DNA of 55,341 bases from Shinella sp. UYSO24 (GTDB lineage: Bacteria; Pseudomonadota; Alphaproteobacteria; Rhizobiales; Rhizobiaceae), in the NCBI GenBank assembly GCA_902167985.1, contig CABHNZ010000025.1:1-55341 (forward strand), given 5' to 3'. The first letter of the stretch is position 1. Each line of letters opens with the position of its first letter. This document shows positions 1 to 9,057 of this stretch, piece by piece. A program made the translations under genes and the position numbers. The notes beneath the pieces are model-generated. The model made no database searches and had not been told where the DNA came from. It saw only the letters and a program-made list of their open reading frames with translations.

Positions 1-60
1 CGCTGCCTGAGCCGCCGGGTTTGATGATGGCCATCGGTTGAAGGAAAACGATAGACCCTT

Positions 61-91
61 CTAGCTCTTGATGGGATCAGAACCACTGACC
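61..91 (+). repeat. Copy of an imperfect ~30-bp repeat
   Basis: This sequence shares AGCTCTTGA, then GAT, GAACCA and TGACCC at the same spacing, with 49209-49239. It is more weakly related to 886-914. All three copies lie outside genes and in the same orientation. The reverse complement (GGGTCAGTGGTTC) resembles a tRNA T-arm, so a degenerate attachment-site relic is possible but unproven. Confidence 0.35.
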
Positions 92-114
92 CGTTATTGT
101 CAGATCGAGCGTCG

Positions 115-132
115 CCAGATTGAACAATCTGG
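115..132. repeat. Perfect inverted repeat downstream of vapC
   Basis: CCAGATTG and CAATCTGG form a perfect 8-bp stem around a 2-base spacer, 20 bases past the vapC stop. There is no T-run on the vapC strand, so it is at best a weak transcription stop or an mRNA-end hairpin. Confidence 0.4.
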
Positions 133-151
133 TCGGGAACATCGGAGTGAG

Positions 152-553
152 TTAGGCGCTCCAGTCTTCGATGCGCAAGCCAGCCACGCGATCAAACTCA
201 CGGCGATTGTTGGTGACTATGATCAATCCACGCGAGCGGGCGTGTCCCGCGATCAGTTGGTCGAATGGACCAATGGGCGTTCCATTCCGCGCAAGTTCAG
301 CACGCAACTGGCCCGTATGGGTGGCTGCGATCTCGTCATAAGACAGAACTTCCAGGCGAGCTGCGAAACCTTCAACCACCGCCAGGTTTCGTTCTGGGCT
401 GGCCGATTTCTCTGCACCATAAATCAGCTCCATCAAGCTTACTGAACTGATGCAAAGCTGACCGTGGTGGCGATTGAACGCATCACGTACCTGCTGTGGC
501 TTGTTCTTGATGGTGTAGATGCAGATGTTTGTATCCAACATGTATTTCAACAT
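152..553 (-). CDS. vapC: VapC-type PIN-domain toxin ribonuclease
   Basis: This 133-residue protein is a single PIN domain, the magnesium-dependent endoribonuclease fold of type II toxins. The N-terminal YMLDTNICIY carries the first catalytic aspartate. SVSLMELIYGAEKS carries the conserved glutamate. The C-terminal GPFDQLIAGHARSRG and TNNRREFDRV carry the remaining acidic residues. The length is normal for VapC. The start codon overlaps the vapB stop by one base (TAATG), so the two genes are translationally coupled. The toxin is expected to cut tRNA or rRNA when its antitoxin is degraded. All catalytic positions look intact, so it is probably functional. Its exact RNA target cannot be told from sequence. 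Confidence 0.93.
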   Translation of the reverse strand: MLKYMLDTNICIYTIKNKPQQVRDAFNRHHGQLCISSVSLMELIYGAEKSASPERNLAVVEGFAARLEVLSYDEIAATHTGQLRAELARNGTPIGPFDQLIAGHARSRGLIIVTNNRREFDRVAGLRIEDWSA

Positions 554-783
554 TAGAATGCTTCGCGCTCCTGCAATGCAGGCTGATCACGCTCGCTCAT
601 AAAGTCAGCGGTTGCAGCGGCACCTTCAAACCAGCTATCCCAAGCCTCACCTACAGGGGCTATAATTCGAGTACGCCCTACCGCAACGATTTCGACACGC
701 TTCACGTCATCCGGAAGCGCGACTGCCTTCGGTAGCCGAATGGCCTGGCTGCGATTATTCTGGAATACCGCGCCCTGCTCCAT
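553..783 (-). CDS. vapB: VapB-type antitoxin
   Basis: This short protein of about 76 residues has an N-terminal AbrB/SpoVT-like swapped-hairpin DNA-binding domain (VFQNNRSQAIRLPKAVALP), the signature of VapB antitoxins. The acidic C-terminus should bind VapC. The chosen ATG at 783 follows AAAGGAG at about 8 bases. An upstream in-frame ATG at 801 lacks such a site. The gene precedes vapC with a one-base overlap. The VapBC complex normally represses its own promoter, and repeated GGATAT motifs lie just upstream. The pair probably acts as a stability module for this plasmid or island. Confidence 0.9.
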   Translation of the reverse strand: MEQGAVFQNNRSQAIRLPKAVALPDDVKRVEIVAVGRTRIIAPVGEAWDSWFEGAAATADFMSERDQPALQEREAF

Positions 784-809
784 GACACACTCCTTTGGCA
801 TCTACATAC

Positions 810-857
810 GGGATATCCCAAAACTAATGCGCAACACAGGATATGTCAACGGGATAT
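810..857 (-). promoter_or_regulatory. Candidate vapBC operator
   Basis: The segment starts 27 bases upstream of the vapB start. It contains the palindrome GGGATATCCC at 810-819 and two further GGATAT copies at 839-844 and 852-857. Repeated half-sites next to a vapB promoter fit an autorepression site. Binding is inferred. Confidence 0.5.
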
Positions 858-1207
858 ACATTGCAGATGGAACGACTTGCGTAAACCTCTTGAACCATTA
901 CGAACCTTTGACACACACAACCATTCTTTAAACCTATGACAACAAGGGTGTTTCCAAAAAAGACGAAACAATTAATCCTCTTTGGTGCTCTGACGGATCT
1001 GAGTATGAAGGCGTCATCGGTTCTGCCGCTTCCTCATCGAGGATTTTAAAACTAGTTGAAGCTCGGGAAGCGATTCCGGCCGTCGTCTTAATCAAGTCGA
1101 TAAACTCCACAGTGCTGTCAAAGTGCTTCTGTGCTGCCAGATGAGTTCATTTCTCAAACTCTGATGTCGTAAAACGAACGAGAATGAGCAATTGATACCG
1201 CAACAAA
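858..1207. other. Gene-free stretch between vapBC and xdhC
   Basis: No convincing coding region is seen. The short open frames have no ribosome site or recognisable domain. A divergent copy of the 30-bp repeat lies at 886-914. The tail near 1190-1207 is immediately downstream of xdhC. Confidence 0.6.
886..914 (+). repeat. Divergent copy of the ~30-bp repeat
   Basis: CTCTTGAACC, ACGAACC and TGAC occur in the same order and spacing as in 49211-49236, with 22 of 26 bases identical. The match to the copy at 61-91 is weaker. It lies in noncoding sequence. Confidence 0.3.
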
Positions 1208-2131
1208 CTAACGTCCCTGATTGTAAGCTGTGATATCCGCCAGAACAGATATCGCCAGAGACACCGCGTCTCGAGTCGGACCAAAGAGTCCTATTGGAGC
1301 CTTTATGCGACTAAAGGACGACTGAGGGATACCTTCATCAATCAGCCGTTCCAACCGCCTCGTGTGCGTGCGCTTGCTTCCAAGTGCACCGATATAGAAA
1401 GCTGGAGAGTTCAAGGCGCGGCGCAGCGCCGGTGCCTCGAGGTCGAGGTCGTGGTGCAGCAGAACGACGGCGCTGAACGGATCGATGAGGTCGCTGTTCC
1501 ATAGCGTAGATCGCTGCGGTATAATTGACGACGTCGTAACCGGAGGCTTCCGCAAGCCGAGTAACAGCCATCGCCTCGGATGTCTGGCCGGAGATGACGA
1601 CCCGCGTGGCGGGTCGACGTACGGCCAGGAAATCGTCGCCCTGCCAGCCCGCACGCGATGGGACCGTGCCGGAGAGGGTCAGGACAGCCTTGCGGGGCGT
1701 GTAGCGGAGGGCGACCGGCTGCCTTATGGCGAGAGACCGCAAGGCCTGGCGCAGGGCCCCGCTGTCGCGCAGGACATGGATAGCGATGGTGATGCCGCCA
1801 CCGCAGGGCAGGACGATATCGAAGAAGGGGGACCCTTCGCCGAACTTCACCATCCTGTCACGGCCGTCTTCGAGTGCCTGAAGCGCCTCCATGGCGACGG
1901 CGCTTTCGACGCAGCCGCCAGAGACATAACCGCAAAATCGGCCGTCCGCGGCAATCGCCATGAACGTCCCCGCGCACGCGCCGCTCCTCCCCTGATATCG
2001 ACGAGAATGGCCAGTGCAGCCCCCTCGTGCTCCACCTCGTCAGCTGCGAAGCGGAGGATTTCCTCGGGATCATCACCCATGCCTTGCCTGACGGGAACAG
2101 GCATCGTTTGAAGGGAAAGTGCCATAACCAT
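1208..2131 (-). CDS. XdhC-family molybdenum cofactor insertion protein (frameshifted)
   Basis: XdhC/CoxI-family chaperones bind and sulfurate molybdopterin cofactor before handing it to a molybdenum hydroxylase. Three frames must be joined. The N-terminus is at 2131 to about 1985 (GDDPEEILRFAADEVEHEG). The central part has the family motif MAIAADGRFCGYVSGGCVES. The C-terminal Rossmann-like part ends in FYIGALGSKRTHTRRLERL. The joins are near 1985 and 1500. Read together the protein is about 307 residues, normal for the family. It is the last gene of the minus-strand operon behind the molybdopterin subunit at 2266-4593, which is its likely client. Recognisable sequence continues in each frame, so sequencing error is more likely than true decay. 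Confidence 0.85.
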
Positions 2132-2265
2132 GCGTCTCAGCCCCTACGGAATACATCTGCCAAGGCCTTTCCGGCGATGACGACATCACCGGAAAGGCGC
2201 AGGCTGCCTGTTTTCGTGTGATCGTAGGCCGAAGCCGGTTGTCGGCTTCAGCCCCACGGAATGGT

Positions 2266-4593
2266 TCAGCTTTGCGCCTTCAGCGCGGTGCGAACCGCCT
2301 CCGGCGTGATCGGCAGGTGCCGCATGCGCAGACCGACGGCATTGAAGATCGCATTGGCGATTGCGGGTGCGACGACGGTCGTGCCCGGTTCACCGAGGCC
2401 GGTCGGCGCCTCCTTGCTGTCCACCAGCTCGATCACCGTTTCCGGCGCATCGATCATGCGCATCGGCGTATAGGTGTCGAGATTGGTGTCGGCGACCCGG
2501 CCCTTGGCGAATTCAGTGCCTTCGAACAGAGCCATGGAAACGCCCCACATCGCGCCGCCCTCAATCTGCGCATGCGCGCCGTTCGGATCGACGACGGTAC
2601 CGCAATCGACGACGAGCCAGATTTTCTGGACATCGACGAACCCGGTGGCGCGATTGACATGCAGCTTTACGGCGCCGCCCACCCATGTCGGCATGGAGCG
2701 CGACTGGCCATAGGTCGTGGCAATGCCGATCGCCGTGTCAGCCGGCAGGCTGGCCTTGCCGTAGCCGGAAATTTCCGCGACCCGCTTCAGCACCGCCGCC
2801 TGCCGCTTGCGCCACCGACGGCGCTCGGGGCCGAGCCCGCATTGCGCCCTTGCGCGGTAAAGTGGTCGAGCCGGAACTGCAGTGGGTCTGCGCCGACATG
2901 ATGGGCCGCCTCGTCCATGAAGCTTTCGACCGCGAAATTAATCCAGCCGGGTGAGACGGACCGCAGCCAGCCCGGACGGAAGGTCGCCTCGGCGAGCTCG
3001 TTGGAGATCGCACGGGCACGCTGGGCTCCCGTCTCGTACCAATGGTCGGCTCCGTCCGATGCAAAGGGATCGTAAGGCTGACCATTCACGCCCTTGGGCA
3101 TGAAGCCTGGCAGCATGACCTTGGTCGGCCAGGCCGAAGCAACGGCAGTATCCATGGCGACGACCTTCTTGTCAGTATCGAAGGCCATGCGCAGCCGTGA
3201 CAGGGTGGGCGGGCGAACGGAATCGAACAGCACGTCATCCGGCCGCGACATCACCATCTTCACCGGTTTTCCGCCAAGCGCCTTGGAGGCGAGTGCGACG
3301 GGGATGGTGTAGTCGCCGTTCAAGCGCCGCCCGAAGCCGCCGCCGAGCATGTAGCTGCGCATGATCACCTGATCGTCCGCAACACCGAGCGCCTTGGTGA
3401 GCCAGGGCAGGCAGAGCGATTGCCATTGATTGCCGGCATGGATTTCCCATACGCCCTCCGGATTGCGAAAGGCGAGCGCATTGAGCGGCTCGAGCTGGAA
3501 ATGCAGCACGGTCTGGGTGGAGTAGCTTGCCTCCAGCGTATCGGCCGCCTTGGCGAAAACCGGATCGACATTGACGTCGCCGGTATCGAGGAGCGCGCCG
3601 GTGGAAGGGTCGTCGATCAGGCGCTCGTTTTCGGCCTGGATCTCCGCCTCGCCGACGGTGCGTCCCTTGCCCGCGACATCATAATCGATGCGTATCAGGC
3701 CCGCCGCCTGCTCGGCCGCCCAGTGGGTATCGGCGATGACCATGGCCCAGCCCGGCACGGTGCCCGAAGGATCGTCGAGGGTCAGGACCTGGCGATAGCC
3801 TTTGACGGCCTTTGCCGCACTGTCGTCGATCGACCTGATCTTGCAGTCGTAACGGGTCGGGGGAAGGATCGGAGTGGCGTGGACCATGCCGTCGACCTTG
3901 CATCGATGCCGTAGATCGTCTGGCCGGTCGTCTTGCCGTAGATATCGAGCGCCGGCTTGTCCATGCCGAGCAGCTTGAGTTCGGAATGTGGGCGCAGCGG
4001 CAACGCCTTCAGTTCGTCCTCGGTGAAGCTGCGCGTGATGCCCGAAGCAACCAGTTCGCCGAACGTCGCCGAATGCTCTCCGCCCGAAACCACGCCGTTT
4101 TCGACGGTGATCTGGTCGGCGGCGACGCCCCAGAGGCCCGCGGCCTTTTCAATCAGCGCCAGCCGCCCGGCCGAGCCTGCCTGGCGATAGACCGGCCAGC
4201 TCATCCAGACCGACCAGCTTCCGCCGGTCACCATCAGACCCCATTTCTTGTCGGTATCGACATGGGTGATGCGCACGTCATCCCAGTTGGCGCCGAGTTC
4301 TGCGGCAAGGATGCGGGCGATCGCCGAGCCGACATGCTGCCCCATCTCGGCCCGGATGATGTTGACATTCACCTTGCCCGCCGCGTCGATCCAGTACCAG
4401 ATCGCCGGCTCGTATCTGCGCCCGCGGGTTCGATCGGCATGCCGCTCTGGACGGCGGGGTCCATGGCCGCCTGCAGGCCACCCTTGGGAAAGCCGAACAC
4501 CGCTCCGGCGGCGCACATAGAGACAAGGAAACCGCGGCGGGTCAGGTCCGGCAATTGCGATTTGCGCGCTACCATCAGTCTGCGATCAGCCAT
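2266..4593 (-). CDS. Molybdopterin-binding subunit of a xanthine-dehydrogenase-family hydroxylase (IorB/NicB-like, frameshifted)
   Basis: This is the large catalytic subunit of a cytochrome-linked molybdenum hydroxylase that hydroxylates aldehydes or N-heteroaromatics with water oxygen. The N-terminus has a Tat signal (TRRGFLVS then a hydrophobic stretch), so it is exported folded. Motifs include RAEMGQHVGSAIARILAAEL, SYMLGGGFGRRLNGDY and, near the C-terminus, GLGEPGTTVVAPAIANAIF with the catalytic-type glutamate. The pieces must be joined near 4415, 3890 and 2800. The joined length of about 775 residues matches isoquinoline 1-oxidoreductase beta subunits. NicB of nicotinate dehydrogenase is related but carries a fused cytochrome domain, which here is the separate upstream gene. 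The start overlaps the end of the 2Fe-2S gene. The substrate is unknown. Nicotinate or a similar heteroaromatic is inferred from the NicC-like gene at 18.8 kb. Confidence 0.88.
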
Positions 4594-5059
4594 TGGTCAC
4601 CTCCCCGCGCATTGCGGCAGCTGCCTCGCGCACGGCGGCGCGGATACGGTTATAGGTCATGCAGCGACAGACATTGCCTGTCATCACCGCATCGATGTCG
4701 TCGTCCGTCGGATTGGGGATATCCTTGAGCATGGCCGCGGCGGTCATGATCTGACCCGACTGGCAATAGCCGCATTGCGGCACCTGCAGCTTCTGCCAGG
4801 CGACCTGGACGGGATGTTCGCCCTTAGGGTCGAGGCCTTCGATCGTGGTGATCTCGCCGCCATCGACATCCCTGATCGCGGTGATGCAACTGCGCGTCGG
4901 ACGTCCGCCGACATGTACCGTGCAGGCACCGCAAAGGCCGATGCCGCAGCCGAACTTGGTGCCGGTCAGGCCCACCTCGTCGCGGATCGCCCATAGAAGC
5001 GGCATATCCGGATCGGCATCGAGGCTGACTTTGCGCCCGTTGATAGTGAACTCGGTCAT
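4586..5059 (-). CDS. 2Fe-2S subunit of molybdenum hydroxylase (IorA/NicA-like)
   Basis: This small electron-transfer subunit of about 157 residues has two [2Fe-2S] domains. The N-terminal plant-ferredoxin-like domain has FGCGIGLCGACTVHV with a later single cysteine (TRSC). The C-terminal helical domain has CGYCQSGQ and CRC. It passes electrons from the molybdopterin site to the cytochrome subunit. The ATG at 5059 was chosen because AAGGA lies 7 bases upstream; the frame also opens at a TTG at 5074. It overlaps the molybdopterin subunit gene at its 3' end and begins about 12 bases after the cytochrome gene, so the three are co-transcribed. It lacks a signal peptide and is probably exported with its Tat-bearing partner. 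Confidence 0.94.
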   Translation of the reverse strand: MTEFTINGRKVSLDADPDMPLLWAIRDEVGLTGTKFGCGIGLCGACTVHVGGRPTRSCITAIRDVDGGEITTIEGLDPKGEHPVQVAWQKLQVPQCGYCQSGQIMTAAAMLKDIPNPTDDDIDAVMTGNVCRCMTYNRIRAAVREAAAAMRGEVTNG

Positions 5060-5070
5060 AATTTGATCCT

Positions 5071-6375
5071 TCAATGGGTTCCGACGTAAGCGCGCAAATC
5101 CTTGACCCGGGCATCGAGGTCCGGCCAGGCGGGCCTGTCGGTGCGGCTTGCCCGCAGATAAGTGGCGATCGCGGAGATCTGTTCGTCGTTGAGGGCCTTG
5201 CGATAGGCGGGCATGACGATGCCATGGGCGCCTTCGCCGGTGGGCACGCCATCGAGAATGACCCGGATCAGGTTTGCCGGATCATCGAGGCGCGTTGCCG
5301 AATTGATGCCCAGGTCCGGGCGCTCCGCCTTCAGGTTACTGTCGGAGTTGTTGTAGTGACAGGACGCGCAGGTGGAGGCGTAGAGCCGCTGCCCCAGGTC
5401 TTCGCGATAGGCCGGATCGGGCTTTCCGGCGGCGATGCTCGCCTTGACCGCTGGCAGCGTAGCGGGATCGACATCCTTTGCGCCGGCGACATCGCCCAGA
5501 TAGGTGGCGATTGCGGCAATATCGCTGTCGGGGAGCTCGCGAATACCCTCATGGACGACCGGCGCCATCGGGCCAGCGGCCACGCCATGGAAGCGGTCCG
5601 ACCCCGTCTTGAGATACTGAGCAAAATCCGCCGCAGTCCACGGCACACCCGCCGGGCTGTGGGCGTTGATGGCCGGAGCAGTCCAGTTATCGAGATTGGC
5701 ACCCATGAACTTGGCGTCGGCCTTTTCTGCGCCGAGCGAATTACGCGGGGTGTGGCAGGCGCCGCAGTGGCTGACGCCCTCGACCAGATAAGCGCCACGG
5801 TTCCATTCGTCGGACTTGGCGGGATCCGGCGCATAGCGTCCGCGATCGATGAACAGAAGGCTCCAGCCGGCCTGCAGGAAGCGGATGTTCAGCGGGAAAG
5901 GTATGGTCGTCGGCTTGGTCGGCTCGCTGACGGGTTTCACCTGCGTCATGATATAGGCGTAGATGGCATCCACATCCTTATCCGACATCTTGGTGAAATG
6001 ATCGAAGGGAAAGGCCGGGAAAAGGTGCTGCCCGTCCGCATCGACGCCATCGTGGAGCGCGCGCCGGAAGGCCGCGGGAGACCATTTGCCGATACCGGTA
6101 TCGGGGTCCGGCGTGATGTTCGAGCCGTAGATCGTACCGAACGGGCTGACGATCGGGAAATTGCCTGCGAAGGGCTCGCCGCCCTTCGCGGTGTGACATT
6201 CGGCACAATAGCCTGCGGCGACGAGCGTGCGCCCGTGCTCAATCGTGGCGGCATCGAATGTCGGTCTGTCCGACAGGGCCATTGGCGGCAGTGCGCTATG
6301 ATAGGCGTAGACGCCAAAAGCGGCCGCGACCACGATGATCAGCGCAGCTAATGTTGTAAGTATGGATTTAAGCAT
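5071..6375 (-). CDS. Membrane-anchored tri-haem cytochrome c
   Basis: This protein of about 434 residues has an N-terminal membrane segment (ILTTLAALIIVVAAAFGVYAY) and three CxxCH haem sites: CAECH, CGACH and CASCH. The layout is that of cytochrome c subunits of membrane alcohol, gluconate and aldehyde dehydrogenases. It is the likely electron acceptor of the molybdenum hydroxylase encoded immediately downstream and should pass electrons to the respiratory chain from the periplasmic face. In NicB-type enzymes a similar three-haem module is fused to the catalytic subunit. The start was set at the ATG at 6375, just before the hydrophobic segment. The longer open frame to 6492 has no signal-like start. 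This is the first gene of the operon. Confidence 0.92.
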   Translation of the reverse strand: MLKSILTTLAALIIVVAAAFGVYAYHSALPPMALSDRPTFDAATIEHGRTLVAAGYCAECHTAKGGEPFAGNFPIVSPFGTIYGSNITPDPDTGIGKWSPAAFRRALHDGVDADGQHLFPAFPFDHFTKMSDKDVDAIYAYIMTQVKPVSEPTKPTTIPFPLNIRFLQAGWSLLFIDRGRYAPDPAKSDEWNRGAYLVEGVSHCGACHTPRNSLGAEKADAKFMGANLDNWTAPAINAHSPAGVPWTAADFAQYLKTGSDRFHGVAAGPMAPVVHEGIRELPDSDIAAIATYLGDVAGAKDVDPATLPAVKASIAAGKPDPAYREDLGQRLYASTCASCHYNNSDSNLKAERPDLGINSATRLDDPANLIRVILDGVPTGEGAHGIVMPAYRKALNDEQISAIATYLRASRTDRPAWPDLDARVKDLRAYVGTH

Positions 6376-6666
6376 TCGGTATTGATCCCTGACAGGAGAG
6401 CAGGACGCATGTTGGTGTCTGCTCACGGATGCAGCCGGGATTGACGGAAAACAATTCACCCTAACGGCGAACCATCTTTTCCTCGCGACCATATGCCTCA
6501 GAATCGAGACACCTGGTCGCGGATTTTCCTATTGGCCTCCCCTCACCCGTCACCTGTCGGCGGCATTTCATGTAGCTTGGGACCCCGTTGCCTGATGCGC
6601 CACCCAGGGTGTAAATTCGACAGGTAATCGGGACATGCCATCGGCCCAGGCAAAGGAAAGTCAGAC
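6376..6666. promoter_or_regulatory. Divergent promoter region, oxidoreductase operon / AcoR-like gene
   Basis: These 291 bases separate the minus-strand cytochrome gene from the plus-strand regulator. They should hold both promoters and the regulator's binding site. No strong palindrome or sigma-54 GG-N10-GC element was identified by eye. Confidence 0.45.
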
Positions 6667-7653
6667 TTGGAGTCCAGTCCTCAATCCCAAAGAATGCATG
6701 CCGAGCTTATCCGAAGCGCCGTCTCGTCATCGGCTGCGGGACGTTCGACCGTTGCGGCATCCTGGCAGCGCTCGCTGATGCTTTACGCCCTCGATCCGCA
6801 GAGCCCGCAGCGCCGCCCGCGTCTGGAACCCAGCCGGATTTCCGAACGGCGGGAACGATCGGAAGCGTTGCTGCGGGTAGCCGACCCAGCCGTCTCGCGG
6901 CTCGCAAGCCTTGCGATCGAGGCCGGCAGCGGCATCTTCCTTTCCGACGAGACCGGAATGATCATCGACAGACGGACACGCCAGGCAGACGATGCCGTGT
7001 TCGACCTATCGGGCCTAGCAGTCGGCGCAGACTGGTCCGAAGAGGCAGAAGGCACCAATGCGATCGGCATCTGTCTTTTCGATGGGCGGGCGAGCATGAT
7101 CTGGCGTGACCAGCATTTCTTTGCCCGGAACATGCCGCTCATCTGTATCGGCGCACCGATCGAAGCGCCCGATGCGACAATGGCAGGAGTTCTCAATTTA
7201 TCCTCCTGTCGCAGCGACATGACTGAGATCCAGGCCCGCCTGACTGCTTTTGCCGTTCAGGAAACAGCACTTCAGATTTCGACGGCGCTTTTTCGCGCTG
7301 AGTTCGAACGGCACAAAATCATCACCCTAGCGAGTGACCAGGGCAATGGCACTGCCTTGGTTGCCTTGGATCGCAATGAACTTGTGGTCGGAGCAAACCG
7401 CGCAGCACGACGAAGCCTCGCACTCTCCGCTTCCAAGCTCGAGCGATGTCCTCCGCTATCCGACATTCTTCCCGAAGCCGACCGATCCGGTGCCAACCTC
7501 GCCGCTGCCCTGCGTTCCGAGATCATCCGAGCATTGAAGCGCGCCGACGGGAATATTGCTCAGGCTGCACGAGACCTAGGGATCGGGCGTGCTACACTTT
7601 ATCGGAAAATGACCGCACTTGGTTTGGAATGGAGAAACCCTGATGGCTGTTAA
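6667..7653 (+). CDS. AcoR-like transcriptional regulator lacking the AAA+ domain
   Basis: This 328-residue protein has an AcoR-type N-terminal sensory region with a GAF domain (about residues 60-210; GIFLSDETGMIIDRR, GTNAIGICLFDGRASMIW) and a C-terminal Fis-type helix-turn-helix (NIAQAARDLGIGRATLYRKM). Full AcoR activators of sigma-54 promoters are about 600-670 residues and carry a central ATPase domain, which is missing here without any sign of frameshift. It may therefore act on ordinary promoters or as a repressor. It is divergent from the molybdenum hydroxylase operon, which it probably controls in response to the substrate. Related ATPase-less members are found beside other oxidoreductase operons. 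Confidence 0.85.
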   Translation: MESSPQSQRMHAELIRSAVSSSAAGRSTVAASWQRSLMLYALDPQSPQRRPRLEPSRISERRERSEALLRVADPAVSRLASLAIEAGSGIFLSDETGMIIDRRTRQADDAVFDLSGLAVGADWSEEAEGTNAIGICLFDGRASMIWRDQHFFARNMPLICIGAPIEAPDATMAGVLNLSSCRSDMTEIQARLTAFAVQETALQISTALFRAEFERHKIITLASDQGNGTALVALDRNELVVGANRAARRSLALSASKLERCPPLSDILPEADRSGANLAAALRSEIIRALKRADGNIAQAARDLGIGRATLYRKMTALGLEWRNPDGC

Positions 7654-7767
7654 AATGGATCCTCACGGATAGATTTAGTCGCCCAGTCAGCAGCGTCATA
7701 GCCATAGTCCATAAGGAGAAGTGGCCAAGTAGAAGCAACCGATGTTAGAGACCGTAGGTTCGTCACC

Positions 7768-8017
7768 TTGGCCGCACCGAGGAAGGAAAGAGTCCGAAAT
7801 CAGGAAGGTCCGGATGCCGCGGTGCTCGACGTTCAGTTGGCCGACGAGACGACGTTTGCACTGGCAGACGCACTCGCGGAGCGCGGTATACCGCACGTAT
7901 TCTGGACGGCTCACTCCGAGATCGATTTTCCGCAGTTGGTCAGACAGAAAGTACTCACCAAACTGGCTCACTGGTCGGCACTTATCGCGTTCATCGAGAG
8001 ATTGGTCGCCGTACCTA
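7768..8017 (+). pseudogene. Relic of a response-regulator receiver domain
   Basis: The frame reads DAAVLDVQLADETTFALADAL followed by ERGIPHVFWTAH. This matches the middle of a CheY-like receiver domain: the phospho-acceptor aspartate strand, then the threonine strand. The N-terminal acidic pair is missing and the C-terminal strand is degenerate. The 3' end runs into the IS element whose end is at 8018. It is read as a truncated, nonfunctional remnant. No ribosome site is obvious. Confidence 0.55.
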
Positions 8018-8787
8018 GGACACGGACTCATTAGTTGAGGCGATCCATATCCTCGTCGCTGTCAGCTTGAGGGCGGCGAGGTAATTATCAGCGCGCCGGT
8101 CGTATCGCGTCGCAAGGCCACGCATCTGCTTGATGCGGTTGAAGAACCGCTCCACGAGATTGCGCTGACGGTAGACCCAGCGGCTGAAGCTGAATGTCTG
8201 TTTTCGATTGGTCTTGGCGGGGATATTCGCCCAGCATTTGCGTTGCTTGGCGAAATTGCGAATTGCATCGGTGTCATATGCCTTGTCGGCAAGGATCGTT
8301 GCTCCTGGCTGAACGTCGCTCAGCAGCTTTTCAGCCATAGGAGCATCAGCTCCCTGACCTGCGGTTAATTCCAGCCGAACCGGCAAGCCATCAGCATCGA
8401 CAAGAGCATGTATCTTGGTCGTCAGGCCGCCGCGGGAACGTCCCATGCAAGGATCGGCAGAGCCCCCTTTTTAGCGTTGGCACCATGCTGGTGAACGCGG
8501 ACACAGGATGAATCGATCATCACAATATCGCCGTCGTAACGCTTTGAAACGGCGTCCAGAAGGCGATCCCATACACCTGCTTTGCGCCAGCGGGAAAACC
8601 GATTGTAGAGCGTCGTGCGCGGCCCATAACGTTCTGGCACGTCGCGCCAGGACGATCCGGTTCTGAAGCGCCACAGGATGCCGTTGATCACCCGGCGGTC
8701 GTCAACACGTTCAATTCCACGGGTATTGGTCGGCAGAAGTGGTGCGATGACGCTCCATTCCTCATCGCTCAATTCGTGACGGCGCAT
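8015..8787 (-). CDS. IS5-family (IS427-type) transposase, two frames joined by -1 frameshift
   Basis: OrfA (8422-8787) has the N-terminal DUF4096-type domain starting MRRHELSDEEWSVIAPLLP. OrfB (8015-8446) has the DDE domain with TILADKAYDTDAIR and the C-terminal YRQRNLVERFFNRIKQMR signature (Y-(2)-R-(3)-E-(6)-K). The two overlap at a run of A and G after the codons for NAK, so a -1 slip gives the fused protein typical of this group. The copy at 42404-43176 has the same arrangement. The stop codon TAG is made by the target TA next to the element's last base. The gene looks intact. Confidence 0.93.
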
Positions 8788-8858
8788 GGCGATCTCCTTT
8801 CACGGAGATTGAATCATACAACGTTGCCAACATGAACCCCGTTTATGGGGACACTGCC
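8018..8858 (-). mobile_element. IS5/IS427-group insertion sequence, copy 1 (841 bp)
   Basis: The ends were set by comparison with the second copy at 42333-43173, which has the same 841-bp length. The transposase-upstream end reads GGCAGTGTCCCCAT and the other end (outward strand) GGACACGGACTCAT, an imperfect terminal repeat. TA flanks both ends (CTA at 8015-8017, TAA at 8859-8861), the target preference of this group. The insertion abuts a response-regulator relic. Confidence 0.85.
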
Positions 8859-9057
8859 TAAGGCGCCATCATTCGCCGTCGCAAGTTGGTTAAACAGTGC
8901 CAAGGATTTCTGGAGCGATTAGGGCACTCCATCTTCCATCGATGCTTGGTCGGCAGAATGGGCCTGCCGCGATTCAGCTTTTGAAGGGAGCAGAACGATC
9001 GACGGCTAAGCAATCCAACCTAACTATCTGACGAGTATGGACAATGACCAATCACAT

